A program made the position numbers and the translations under genes. 54,300 nt of DNA from contig JANZZG010000039.1 of the NCBI GenBank assembly GCA_026419515.1, forward strand, positions 1 through 54,300. The letters run 5' to 3'. Positions within the stretch are counted from its first letter, which is position 1. Each line of letters opens with the position of its first letter. Shown here in pieces: positions 46,345 through 54,300 of this stretch. Below the pieces are notes generated by a model. It worked only from the letters and a program-made list of their open reading frames with translations. It did no database searches and was not told where the DNA came from. Source of the DNA: Methylophilaceae bacterium (lineage in GTDB: Bacteria > Pseudomonadota > Gammaproteobacteria > Burkholderiales > Methylophilaceae).

Positions 46345-48126
46345 ATGGAAAAAAGTCTGTCTCCCACCGATATTGCCCGCCAGACGCTGAGAAACCTGGC
46401 ACAAAGCAAGATTCCTCCCACGCCTGACAATTTTCGTCGGGTGTATGACGAAATCGCCGGCGTCCGATCCCAGGACGTGATGCAAGTATTGTCCAAGCTG
46501 CTCAAAGAGGCTGGGCAGGGCCGCCCCAAATTCGCCAAGCTGGCATCACAAATCGAACAGGATGTCGCCCGATCCGACTGGGCGGCGGTCGAAAAACATT
46601 TGCGTCAGCTCATGCCGACCGTACCGGAGACGGGTGTGCCGCGTCTGGGGGACGTAGTGCGGGAATTGGTGCGCGAAATGGAAATCAGCCGCCCTGGGCT
46701 GACCATCAGCAAGAAAAAAGAAGGGTTGGAGCGGGTATTGGTCAATTTCGGGAGCGATGCCGATGTGTTGGCCAGTAAACTGCAAGGGCTGATCGCGGCC
46801 TGGAAAGCCGGCGGTGAGCCCATGCCGGAGTTGAACGAAGAACCTCTCCCTTCCTCGACGCCAACGCAGGAGGTCTCGGCCGCTTCGACTGGCGTCACGA
46901 TCAAAGTATCGGCGACTGCGGCCTTGTGGCGTGACATTCTGATTCGGGCGCTGGAATATGGCCTGATGTCTCAGCTCAAACTGTATCCGGCCCTCGTCAA
47001 GACTGCGGAAAGTCTGCTGGCACAGGCCAAAGCGGCCAATACGGAAGAAGAAGTCGGCCAGCTGGGCACGGCGCTGAAAGCGTTCTGGTTCAAGCTGGAA
47101 ATGGAAAGCGATGCCCAGTACAAAGTCCAGCAGGAATTACTACAGTTGCTCCGCCTGTTGGTGGACAACATCAGCGAGCTGGTGGTGGACGACAGTTGGC
47201 TGTCGGGGCAGACCGCCATCATTCGCGACATCATCTCCCGGCCGCTCGACATCGAGGTACTGTACGATGCCGAAAGCAGCCTCAAAGAACTGATCTATAA
47301 ACAGGGGCAGCTTAAGCACAGCATACTCGAAGCGCGGGAAACCCTCAAACACCTCGCAGCGGAATTCGTCGAGCGCCTGGCGGAAATGAGCGAGCATGCC
47401 GGAGAGTTCCACCAGAAAATGGAAAACTACCAGCAGCAGATCACCCGTACCGACGACATGACCGAGTTGAGCAAGATCCTCGACAATCTGATGCAAGATA
47501 CCAAGGCCATGCAGCTGGATGCGCTACGCGCTTACGACGAGCTCAAGGAAGCGCAGGCCAAAGTGGCGCAGGCCGAGGCCCGCATCGAGCAGTTGACCCA
47601 GGAGATCGAGCAACTCAGCCTGAATGCCCAGCAGGATTATCTGACCGGCACGCTCAACCGACGCGGCATGGACGATGCCTTCGCGCGCGAGCTAGGGCGC
47701 GCCGACCGTTCTGGGCTGCCACTCAGTGTGGCGTTGCTGGACATCGATCATTTCAAGAAGCTCAACGATACCCTGGGCCATGAGGCGGGTGACGCGGCCC
47801 TGGCACACTTGGCCAAAGTGGTCAAGGCAATTTTGCGGCCCACCGACATCGTGGCACGCTATGGGGGCGAGGAATTCGTCATTTTGCTGCCGGAAACCGA
47901 CCAGGCGGAAGGGATCAAGGTGATGATGCGGGTACAGCGTGAGTTGACCAAGAATTTCTTTTTGCATAACAATCAGCGCGTCCTGATCACCTTCAGTGCC
48001 GGGGTGGCCCAGCGCATGCCTGGAGAAGACCAGGCCGCCGTTCTCAAGCGCGCTGATGAAGCCCTTTATCGCGCCAAGCATGCCGGACGCAACCGGGTGT
48101 TTGGTGCGGATTCACCATCCGTTTGA
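46345..48126 (+). CDS. Diguanylate cyclase with helical N-terminal region
   Basis: This 593-aa cytoplasmic protein has a long helical region (about 1-430, with coiled coil near 390-430) and a C-terminal GGDEF domain. The active motif is GGEEF (507-511) and the inhibitory site RPTD (498-501) is five residues before it, so it should make c-di-GMP with feedback inhibition. It lies between flgA and flgB, pointing toward the flagellar genes, which suggests a role in the motile/sessile switch. Start at ATG 46345; no input domain is recognised. Confidence 0.9.
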   Translation: MEKSLSPTDIARQTLRNLAQSKIPPTPDNFRRVYDEIAGVRSQDVMQVLSKLLKEAGQGRPKFAKLASQIEQDVARSDWAAVEKHLRQLMPTVPETGVPRLGDVVRELVREMEISRPGLTISKKKEGLERVLVNFGSDADVLASKLQGLIAAWKAGGEPMPELNEEPLPSSTPTQEVSAASTGVTIKVSATAALWRDILIRALEYGLMSQLKLYPALVKTAESLLAQAKAANTEEEVGQLGTALKAFWFKLEMESDAQYKVQQELLQLLRLLVDNISELVVDDSWLSGQTAIIRDIISRPLDIEVLYDAESSLKELIYKQGQLKHSILEARETLKHLAAEFVERLAEMSEHAGEFHQKMENYQQQITRTDDMTELSKILDNLMQDTKAMQLDALRAYDELKEAQAKVAQAEARIEQLTQEIEQLSLNAQQDYLTGTLNRRGMDDAFARELGRADRSGLPLSVALLDIDHFKKLNDTLGHEAGDAALAHLAKVVKAILRPTDIVARYGGEEFVILLPETDQAEGIKVMMRVQRELTKNFFLHNNQRVLITFSAGVAQRMPGEDQAAVLKRADEALYRAKHAGRNRVFGADSPSV

Positions 48127-48142
48127 TTGCCGCTCGCGGCAA
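48127..48142 (+). other. Stem-loop after the diguanylate cyclase gene
   Basis: TTGCCGC and GCGGCAA form a perfect 7-bp stem with a TC loop directly after the TGA stop. AAAACA follows instead of a T run, so it is at best a weak terminator or an mRNA 3' protecting stem. Confidence 0.45.
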
Positions 48143-48219
48143 AACATTGCCGCGTCAGACCGTCTGATCTCCGCGTGCCATAGCGCTCCAAGCCCCATCC
48201 GTAGCCATTTATGAAGCAA

Positions 48220-48235
48220 TGGCATGGTTTCTGCT
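48220..48235 (+). promoter_or_regulatory. Sigma-54 promoter of the flgB operon
   Basis: TGGCATGGTTTCTGCT matches the -24/-12 form TGGCAYG-N4-TTGCW at all but one base, with the GG and GC dinucleotides exactly 10 bp apart. It lies 39 bp before the flgB ATG at 48275 and predicts RpoN control, with a FleQ/FlrC-type activator encoded elsewhere. Confidence 0.75.
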
Positions 48236-48274
48236 TGAGATGGGGTACTCAAAGTGAAGAAAGCGGGTTTTGCC

Positions 48275-48679
48275 ATGAACAGTATCGATCGCGCATTTGC
48301 TTTCCAGGAAAAAGTCCTGGCATTGCGCGGTTATCGCCAGCAGTTGCTGGCGTCCAACATCGTCAACGCCGACACGCCCAACTACAAAGCGGTGGATATC
48401 GATTTCGCCAAAGCGTTGCAAATGGCGCGCACCGGTAGAGAGGCCGTCACGTTGCACAAGACCTCCCCGCGACATCTGGATGCGGCGGGCGGCGCCGGCA
48501 TTGCCGGCATCAAGCCGATGTACCGTACCGCAATACAGCCCAGCATAGACGGCAACACCGTCGATGCCCATTTCGAGCAGGCGCAGTTCACCGAGAATGC
48601 TTTGCAATACATGGCGACACTGCAATTCATCAACGGCAAGATCAAAGACACCATGGCGGTATTACAAGGGACTAAATAA
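48275..48679 (+). CDS. flgB: Flagellar basal-body proximal rod protein FlgB
   Basis: This 134-aa rod protein shows the N-terminal [21 protein letters not shown] motif shared by rod proteins. ATG at 48275 gives the standard length and lies a normal distance after the sigma-54 promoter; a GTG at 48254 is in frame. Its stop overlaps the flgC start by one base (TAATG). First of flgBCDEFGHI. Confidence 0.94.
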   Translation: MNSIDRAFAFQEKVLALRGYRQQLLASNIVNADTPNYKAVDIDFAKALQMARTGREAVTLHKTSPRHLDAAGGAGIAGIKPMYRTAIQPSIDGNTVDAHFEQAQFTENALQYMATLQFINGKIKDTMAVLQGTK

Positions 48680-49092
48680 TGGCACTGTTCAATGTGTTCG
48701 ACATCGCGGGTTCCGCCATGACGGCGCAGTCCATGCGGCTCAATGTGGTGGCCAGCAATTTGGCGAATGCCGACAGCATCACCAGTTCCAATGGCCAGCC
48801 CTACCGCGCCAAGCAGGTGGTATTCCGGGCACAGCCCCTGAATGCATCCATGCCGAAAGGGGTAGCGGGCGTGGTGGTGGAGCAAGTGGTGGAGGATCCA
48901 TCGCCGATGAAGCGGGTATATGACCCTGCCAGCCCTTATGCCGACGCTCAGGGCTACGTTACCATGCCCAATGTGGACGTGGTAGAAGAGATGGTCAACA
49001 TGATTTCGGCATCTCGTTCCTATCAGGTGAACGTGGAAATGATGAATACCGTCAAGTCCATGATCCAGCGGACTTTGATGCTTGGACAATAA
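48679..49092 (+). CDS. flgC: Flagellar basal-body rod protein FlgC
   Basis: This 137-aa rod protein has [23 protein letters not shown] near the start and the C-terminal [23 protein letters not shown] motif common to the rod/hook family. It shares one base with the flgB stop and is followed by flgD after 11 bp. Confidence 0.95.
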   Translation: MALFNVFDIAGSAMTAQSMRLNVVASNLANADSITSSNGQPYRAKQVVFRAQPLNASMPKGVAGVVVEQVVEDPSPMKRVYDPASPYADAQGYVTMPNVDVVEEMVNMISASRSYQVNVEMMNTVKSMIQRTLMLGQ

Positions 49093-49103
49093 GGAGTTCT
49101 CCC

Positions 49104-49739
49104 ATGGTTGCAGCCGTCGGTAGTGTCATTTCATCCGCTTCCTCGGTGACGGGGATGGCCTCCAGTGAGCAGTCGGACCGCTTCCTCAAGCTGCTGGTGG
49201 CCCAGATGAAAAACCAGGATCCGCTCAATCCGCTCGACAATGCCCAGGTGACCACGCAGATGGCCCAGATCAGCACGGTGGCCGGCATCGAAAAGCTCAA
49301 CCAGACATTGCAGGCATTCACACAGGTACAGGCATTCCAGGCGGTCGGCATGGTGGGACATTCCGTGCTGGTGCCAGGCAACGTGCTCACCTTGGTGGGC
49401 GGTCAGACGGCTGCGGGGCTGGATTTGCCCACCAACGTGGACGATATCGAAATCAGTATTTTCGATGCCAACGGCAATCCGGTACGCAGTTTCAAACTGG
49501 GCCCACATGAGGCCGGTGTCGTCACTTTTGGTTGGGATGGCAGGGATGCCAGTGGCAATCCCTTGCCAGATGGAGAATACAGCTATCGGGTGCGTGCCGT
49601 GGCGGGGGGCGCCAACGTTGCCGTCACCAGCCTGGCGTTTGGCACGGTCAATAGCATCTTGATGGATCGGAGCGGTCCGTCATTGAGTGTGGACGGAATC
49701 GGCCTGGTGGAATTGGGCCAGGTTCGCGAGATCATCTAA
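49104..49739 (+). CDS. flgD: Flagellar hook cap protein FlgD
   Basis: This 211-aa scaffold for hook polymerisation is removed later. It has the FlgD signature FLKLLVAQMKNQDPLNP and a C-terminal FlgD Ig-like region with GPHEAGVVTFGWDGRDASG. GGAG precedes the ATG. It precedes flgE by 13 bp. Confidence 0.95.
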   Translation: MVAAVGSVISSASSVTGMASSEQSDRFLKLLVAQMKNQDPLNPLDNAQVTTQMAQISTVAGIEKLNQTLQAFTQVQAFQAVGMVGHSVLVPGNVLTLVGGQTAAGLDLPTNVDDIEISIFDANGNPVRSFKLGPHEAGVVTFGWDGRDASGNPLPDGEYSYRVRAVAGGANVAVTSLAFGTVNSILMDRSGPSLSVDGIGLVELGQVREII

Positions 49740-49752
49740 AGGAGGACAAGAC

Positions 49753-51003
49753 ATGGGTTTCCAGCAAGGTTTGAGCGGCCTCAACGTGGCGGCCAAGAAT
49801 CTGGACGTGATCGGCAACAACGTGGCGAACGCCGGCACGGTCGGCTTCAAGAGCGGTCAGGCGCAGTTCGCCGACGTGTTCGCCGCTTCGCTGCAGGGGG
49901 CGGGCTCGCTGCCCGTCGGCCTGGGCGCCAAGATCGCCACCATCGTGCAGCAGTTCACCCAGGGCAACATCACCAGCACCAACAACCCACTGGATCTCGC
50001 GATCAATGGCGGCGGCTTCTTCCGCATGAGCGATGCGGCGGGAACGGTAAGCTATACGCGCAACGGACAGTTCCAGTTCGACAAGAACGATTACATCGTC
50101 AATGCCGACGGGCTGCGCCTGATGGGTTATTCCGCGATTAACGGCGTGATCCAGACCGGCAACCCGGTGGCGCTGCAGCTCGACCGCTCCGACCTGACGC
50201 CGCAGGCGACGGGCACGTCCACCACGGGGGTGCCGGGAGTGCAGGCCATGCTCAATCTGGATTCCGGAGCAAACGTCATCACGGTACCGTTCGTCTATAC
50301 CGACCCGACGACGTTCAACCATTCGACATCGATATCGGTGTATGACAGCCTGGGTAACGCACATACCTACACCCTGTATTTCATCAAGACCGCGCCCAAC
50401 ACCTGGGATGTGCAAGCCACGCTGACCAATCCCCTGGGAACTACTACTCCCCAAGGATTGGTGGGGACGCTCAATTTCAACACGTCGGGGATTTTGACGA
50501 CCGCGATGCCACTGACCGAGTCTATTCCCGCGGCTTCATTGGGCACTGGCGCGGCGGCTTTAACGTTCGATGTGGACTTCACCAGCACCACCCAGTTCGG
50601 GGGCGCGTTCTCCGTCAACACCCTGCGCCAGGATGGCTATCCCTTGGGTAAGCTCTCTGGCTTCACGGTAGGGGCAGACGGCATTCTGGTGGGACGCTAC
50701 ACCAATGGACAGTCGCGCAACCTGGGTCAGGTGATTTTGGCTTCGTTCGCCAACCCGCAAGGGCTACAGGCGGTGGGTAACAACCAGTGGATCCAGACTT
50801 CCGCCTCGGGACCGGAACTGATAGGCACGCCCGGCTCGGATGGGCAGCACGGAGTGATCCAGTCTTCCGCGGTGGAAGATTCCAATGTGGACCTCACTGC
50901 GGAATTGGTCAACATGATCACCGCCCAGCGTTATTACCAGGCCAACGCCCAGACCATCAAGACGCAGGACACCATCATGCAGACTTTGGTCAATTTGAGG
51001 TAA
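49753..51003 (+). CDS. flgE: Flagellar hook protein FlgE
   Basis: This 416-aa hook subunit has N-terminal FQQGLSGLNVAAKNLDVIGN and C-terminal NMITAQRYYQANAQTIKTQD helices around the D1/D2 hook domains. ATG at 49753 follows AAAGGAGG at a normal distance; the upstream in-frame stretch overlaps flgD. Confidence 0.96.
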   Translation: MGFQQGLSGLNVAAKNLDVIGNNVANAGTVGFKSGQAQFADVFAASLQGAGSLPVGLGAKIATIVQQFTQGNITSTNNPLDLAINGGGFFRMSDAAGTVSYTRNGQFQFDKNDYIVNADGLRLMGYSAINGVIQTGNPVALQLDRSDLTPQATGTSTTGVPGVQAMLNLDSGANVITVPFVYTDPTTFNHSTSISVYDSLGNAHTYTLYFIKTAPNTWDVQATLTNPLGTTTPQGLVGTLNFNTSGILTTAMPLTESIPAASLGTGAAALTFDVDFTSTTQFGGAFSVNTLRQDGYPLGKLSGFTVGADGILVGRYTNGQSRNLGQVILASFANPQGLQAVGNNQWIQTSASGPELIGTPGSDGQHGVIQSSAVEDSNVDLTAELVNMITAQRYYQANAQTIKTQDTIMQTLVNLR

Positions 51004-51020
51004 GCGCGAGGTAATCGAGG

Positions 51021-51761
51021 ATGGATCGCCTGCTCTACATTGCCATGAATGGCGCCAAGCACAGCCTGTACCGGCTGGCGGTGACGGCGCACAATCTGGC
51101 GAATGTCTCCACCAATGGTTACAAGGCCCAGAATACGGCTTTTCGTGCCCTGCCGGTATTCGGGCCGGGGATGCCGACACGCGCCTTCGTGGTCGATACT
51201 ACCCCCACGGCCGATCTTTCTGGGGGCGTGATCCGTACCACTGGTCGCCCACTCGACGTGGCAGTGCACGGCCGTGGCTGGATCGCCGTACAGGATGCCA
51301 ATGGGGGCGAGGCCTACACCCGCAACGGTAGCCTGCAGGTCGGCGCGGATGGACTGTTGATGACCAGCAATGGCCTGCCGGTGGTGGGCGATGGCGGCCC
51401 CATCACCATTCCCGCCGATTCCGAAGTCACCATCGGCAAGGACGGTTCCGTCACGGTAGTGACCAACAACCAGTACAACGCCATGACCACCATCGGTCGC
51501 ATCAAGCTGGTCAACCCGCCTGACAGTGAGATGGTGCGTGGCGACGATGGCTTGTTCCGGCTCAAAAGCGGCCAGCCGGCCCCGGCCGATGCCACCGTCA
51601 ACCTGGCCAGTGGCGCGCTGGAAGCCAGTAACGTCAGTGCCGTGGATGCATTGATTAGCATCATCGAACAATCGCGCTTCTTCGACCTGCAAGTGAAACT
51701 GATGCAAAAAGCGGATGAAAATGCCAATCGTACCGCTCAGGTGATGAGCCTGACGGCTTGA
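51021..51761 (+). CDS. flgF: Flagellar basal-body rod protein FlgF
   Basis: This 246-aa proximal rod protein has [20 protein letters not shown] near the start, the GRPLDVAVHGRGWIAVQ segment and the usual C-terminal rod motif EASNVSAVDALISIIEQSR. It lies between flgE and flgG with short gaps. Confidence 0.95.
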   Translation: MDRLLYIAMNGAKHSLYRLAVTAHNLANVSTNGYKAQNTAFRALPVFGPGMPTRAFVVDTTPTADLSGGVIRTTGRPLDVAVHGRGWIAVQDANGGEAYTRNGSLQVGADGLLMTSNGLPVVGDGGPITIPADSEVTIGKDGSVTVVTNNQYNAMTTIGRIKLVNPPDSEMVRGDDGLFRLKSGQPAPADATVNLASGALEASNVSAVDALISIIEQSRFFDLQVKLMQKADENANRTAQVMSLTA

Positions 51762-51775
51762 ATGAGGAAAAGTAA

Positions 51776-52555
51776 ATGTTAAGGTCACTGTGGATCGCCA
51801 AGACGGGGATGGAATCCCAACAAACCAACATCGACGTCATCTCGCACAACCTGGCCAATGTGAGCACCAACGGTTTTAAGCGTTCGCGCCCGGTGTTCGA
51901 GGACCTCATCTATCAAACCATGCGCCAACCGGGGGCGCAGGCCACCCAGCAAAGCCAGATTCCGTCCGGCTTGCAGCTGGGCACCGGTGCCCGGCCGGTG
52001 GCGACCGAGCGCATCTTCATCCAGGGAAGTCTGCAAAAGACCGACAATGCGTTCGACCTCGCCATCAACGGTAACGGCTTCTTTCAAATCCAGTTGTCGG
52101 ATGGCACGCTGGCTTATACCCGCTCTGGTTCCTTTCAGGTCAACAGCGAAGGAACGTTGGTGACGGCCAACGGCGACGTGTTGCAGCCGCAAATCACCAT
52201 TCCAGCGGACGCCATTTCCGTCACCATTGCCAAAGATGGGACGGTTTCCATCGTGCAACCCGGCAATGTGGTGACGACCCAGGGGCCGATCCAGCTGACC
52301 AGTTTCATCAACCCGGCCGGGCTGCAAAGCGTGGGAGACAACCTTTATCTGGAGACGGTGTCTTCCGGTACGCCCAATACCTCGAATCCTGGGGTCAATG
52401 GCTTGGGCACGCTGCTGCAGGGATTCGTCGAGACTTCCAACGTCAACGTGGTGGAAGAACTGATCAACATGATCACGGCGCAGCGCGCCTACGAAATCAA
52501 TTCCAAGGCGATCCAGGCTTCAGACCAAATGTTGCAGCGCCTGACACAGCTGTAA
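51776..52555 (+). CDS. flgG: Flagellar distal rod protein FlgG
   Basis: This 259-aa distal rod subunit has [20 protein letters not shown] at the N-terminus, [20 protein letters not shown] in the centre and [20 protein letters not shown] at the C-terminus, the standard layout. A short GAGGAAAAG site precedes the ATG. Next to flgF and flgH as usual. Confidence 0.96.
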   Translation: MLRSLWIAKTGMESQQTNIDVISHNLANVSTNGFKRSRPVFEDLIYQTMRQPGAQATQQSQIPSGLQLGTGARPVATERIFIQGSLQKTDNAFDLAINGNGFFQIQLSDGTLAYTRSGSFQVNSEGTLVTANGDVLQPQITIPADAISVTIAKDGTVSIVQPGNVVTTQGPIQLTSFINPAGLQSVGDNLYLETVSSGTPNTSNPGVNGLGTLLQGFVETSNVNVVEELINMITAQRAYEINSKAIQASDQMLQRLTQL

Positions 52556-52562
52556 GGAGAGC

Positions 52563-53303
52563 ATGATGCGTAATTCGACTAGGCTGATGTTGATGCTACT
52601 GGCCATGGGGGGGCTGAGCGGCTGTAACACCGATCCCTCCACCCGTGTTAGTCAACCCATGACCATCCGGCCCAACCCGGTGCCGCAAATCACGCAAGCC
52701 GATGGTGCCATCTACCATGCGGCCACCAGCCGGCCTCTGTTCGAAGATCGCCGGGCTCGTTTCGTCGGCGATACATTGACCGTCAATCTGGTGGAAAAGA
52801 ATTCCGCCAACCGCAAATCCAATGGCTCTTCCAGTCGGAGTGGCTCGGCTAACGTGGCTGTCGGGACTCCGACCATCCTCGGCTATACCCCACGGCGGCT
52901 ACCCCAGATCAGCCTGCCTGGTGCCAACAACGACTTGAACAACGCCGCGACGCAAACCAACATCGACACCAGCTTTGTCGCCAGTTCCTCGATGAAGAAC
53001 GAAAGCAAGGAAGACAACAGCAACAGCAACAGTTTCAGTGGTTCGATCACCGTCACTGTGATCGAGGTACTGCCCAATGGCAATCTGGCGGTAAGTGGCG
53101 AGAAACAGGTGTCGATCAATGAAACCACGGAATTCATCCGTCTATCCGGCATCGTCAACCCGATTCACATCACGGCCGCCAATACCGTGAATTCGACACA
53201 GATCGCCGATGCCCGTATCGAAACCAAAGGCAAACAGAGCGTGGATACGGCGCAGGTGATCAGTATGCTGTCACGTTTCTTCATCGCGTTGCTGCCGTTT
53301 TGA
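52563..53303 (+). CDS. flgH: Flagellar L-ring lipoprotein FlgH
   Basis: This 246-aa outer-membrane ring protein has a lipoprotein signal with lipobox LSGC near residue 21, then the FlgH features [18 protein letters not shown] and a C-terminal [16 protein letters not shown]. Two ATG codons in tandem (52563 and 52566) follow AAGGAGA, and either may be used. A Ser/Asn-rich loop (about 140-160) sits in the middle. Confidence 0.95.
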   Translation: MMRNSTRLMLMLLAMGGLSGCNTDPSTRVSQPMTIRPNPVPQITQADGAIYHAATSRPLFEDRRARFVGDTLTVNLVEKNSANRKSNGSSSRSGSANVAVGTPTILGYTPRRLPQISLPGANNDLNNAATQTNIDTSFVASSSMKNESKEDNSNSNSFSGSITVTVIEVLPNGNLAVSGEKQVSINETTEFIRLSGIVNPIHITAANTVNSTQIADARIETKGKQSVDTAQVISMLSRFFIALLPF

Positions 53304-53313
53304 GGAGTTGGCC

Positions 53314-54300
53314 ATGGCTATCGTGAAACGGATCATCGTAGTGTTGCTGGGGCTGATGGTGTTCGGTCAGGTTCATGCCGAGCGCATCAAGGACATCGCC
53401 ACCCTGCAGGGGGTGCGCAACAACCAGCTGGTCGGCTATGGCATCGTGGTCGGGCTGGATGGTACCGGCGACCAGACCACCCAAACACCTTTCACCGTGC
53501 AGAGCATCATCAGCATGCTGGGCCAGATGGGCATCAACCTGCCCCCCGGTACCAGTTTGCAACTCAAGAATGTCGCGGCGGTGATGGTGACCGCTACCCT
53601 GCCGCCTTTCGCCAAACCGGGACAGACCATAGACGTCACCGTGTCTTCCATCGGCAACGCCAAGAGTTTGCGCGGTGGGACTTTGGTGATGACGCCGCTC
53701 AAGGGCGCGGATGGGCAAGTCTATGCCATCGCACAAGGTAACCTGCTGGTGGCGGGTGCGGGCGCTGCGGCGGGCGGCTCCAGCGTGCAGGTCAACCAGC
53801 TGAGCGTGGGGCGCATCCCGGCTGGCGCCACGGTGGAGCGCGCGGTACCCACCAGCGTGGGACAAGGGGAGTATCTGCATTTCGAGCTCAATACGGCGGA
53901 TTTCACCACGGCGGCACGCATGGTGGATACCATCAACCGGACTTTTGGGCCAGGTACGGCGGTTGCCCTGGATGGGCGGCTGGTGCGGGTGGCCGCGCCG
54001 CAGGACAGCAACCAGCGCATCGCCTTTCTGGCCCGCCTGGAAAACCTTTCCGTTGCGCCCGGCGAGGATGTCGCCCGCGTCATCCTCAACGCCCGTACCG
54101 GCTCCATCGTGATGAACAAGGAAGTGATGCTGGATACCGTCGCCGTCGCCCATGGCGGCCTTTCGGTCGTGATCAGCAGCGAGCCGCTGGTCAGTCAGCC
54201 CAATGCCCTGTCCCAGGGCCAGACGGTGACGGCCGAGCAAGCGCAGATCGAGGTCAAGGAAAAGAAGGGCGAACTGGTCATGCTACGTGCCGGAGCCTCC
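53314..54300 (+). CDS. flgI: Flagellar P-ring protein FlgI (partial, right edge)
   Basis: The frame is open from ATG 53314 to the end of the window (329 codons); the last part of the usual 360-370 residues is missing. It has a signal peptide (ending VHA) and the FlgI start [20 protein letters not shown], then [18 protein letters not shown] and [14 protein letters not shown]. It forms the P ring in the periplasm with help from FlgA. GAGGAG precedes the start, 10 bp after flgH. Confidence 0.96.
   Translation, partial: MAIVKRIIVVLLGLMVFGQVHAERIKDIATLQGVRNNQLVGYGIVVGLDGTGDQTTQTPFTVQSIISMLGQMGINLPPGTSLQLKNVAAVMVTATLPPFAKPGQTIDVTVSSIGNAKSLRGGTLVMTPLKGADGQVYAIAQGNLLVAGAGAAAGGSSVQVNQLSVGRIPAGATVERAVPTSVGQGEYLHFELNTADFTTAARMVDTINRTFGPGTAVALDGRLVRVAAPQDSNQRIAFLARLENLSVAPGEDVARVILNARTGSIVMNKEVMLDTVAVAHGGLSVVISSEPLVSQPNALSQGQTVTAEQAQIEVKEKKGELVMLRAGAS

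Noticed and set aside
53281..54240. 319-codon minus-strand frame at the right edge
   Set aside because: It is antisense to flgH and flgI; the true gene is flgI, open on the plus strand to the window end.

Overview
The window is 54.3 kb of a betaproteobacterial chromosome with roughly 60% GC, by estimate from reading. Several gene orders point there: dusB-fis-purH-purD-tsaC-hemF, yggS-proC-yggT beside pilT-pilU, maf-rng, ilvI-ilvH-ilvC-psd, and flgA facing away from flgBCDEFGHI. An FccAB-type flavocytochrome c sulfide dehydrogenase pair and many c-type cytochromes suggest a respiratory, probably sulfur-oxidising, member of the Nitrosomonadales/Hydrogenophilales kind. That placement is inference; no rRNA is present to settle it. 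Most of the window is ordinary core genome. The accessory signals are an IS fragment at the left edge, a short IS-derived element near 15.1 kb, and two redox or sensing clusters.

Layout, 0-20 kb. 1-196 is the end of an insertion sequence whose transposase is frameshifted in a run of eight G. 327-3235 holds an oxygen-binding di-iron (ODP-type) protein translationally coupled to a GGDEF-EAL protein. 3310-6859 is a cytochrome b561 / SHP / diheme cytochrome c operon with its own QseBC/PmrAB-like two-component system and a PmrA-like direct repeat at its promoter. 6869-8081 encodes a radical SAM protein and a Tai/Rap1a-like exported protein. 8047-10257 (minus) is mnmA, a NudJ-like Nudix gene and marC. 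10322-12911 is a yajL-like DJ-1 gene, maf and rng. 12938-14935 (minus) is a dynamin-like GTPase, with a MITE-like element upstream. 15240-17373 (minus) is yggT, proC and yggS, divergent from pilT-pilU (17427-19637).

Layout, 20-41 kb. A small cytochrome c (20019) faces an amino acid permease across a bidirectional terminator. The minus strand then carries hemF, tsaC, purD, purH, fis and dusB (21812-27379). bioA is followed by tRNA-Thr(CGT) with its own strong promoter, then clsB, an endonuclease/exonuclease/phosphatase gene and nadA on the minus strand. ilvI-ilvH-ilvC-psd run on the plus strand, rppH on the minus strand, and purL (36946-40830) on the plus strand.

Layout, 41-54.3 kb. Six tightly packed genes (40865-45550) all encode exported proteins: ankyrin repeats, monoheme cytochrome c, FccB-type flavoprotein, PQQ/sorbosone-dehydrogenase-like propeller, an unknown 182-aa protein and an SMP-30-like propeller. 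This is the best candidate here for an undescribed periplasmic redox system. Next come flgA (minus), a diguanylate cyclase, and flgBCDEFGHI behind a well-formed sigma-54 promoter; flgI runs off the right edge.

Themes: surface motility and c-di-GMP control (ODP/GGDEF-EAL, PilTU, GGDEF next to flg), periplasmic cytochrome-linked electron transfer, and biosynthesis of purine, branched-chain amino acid, biotin, NAD, haem and phospholipid.
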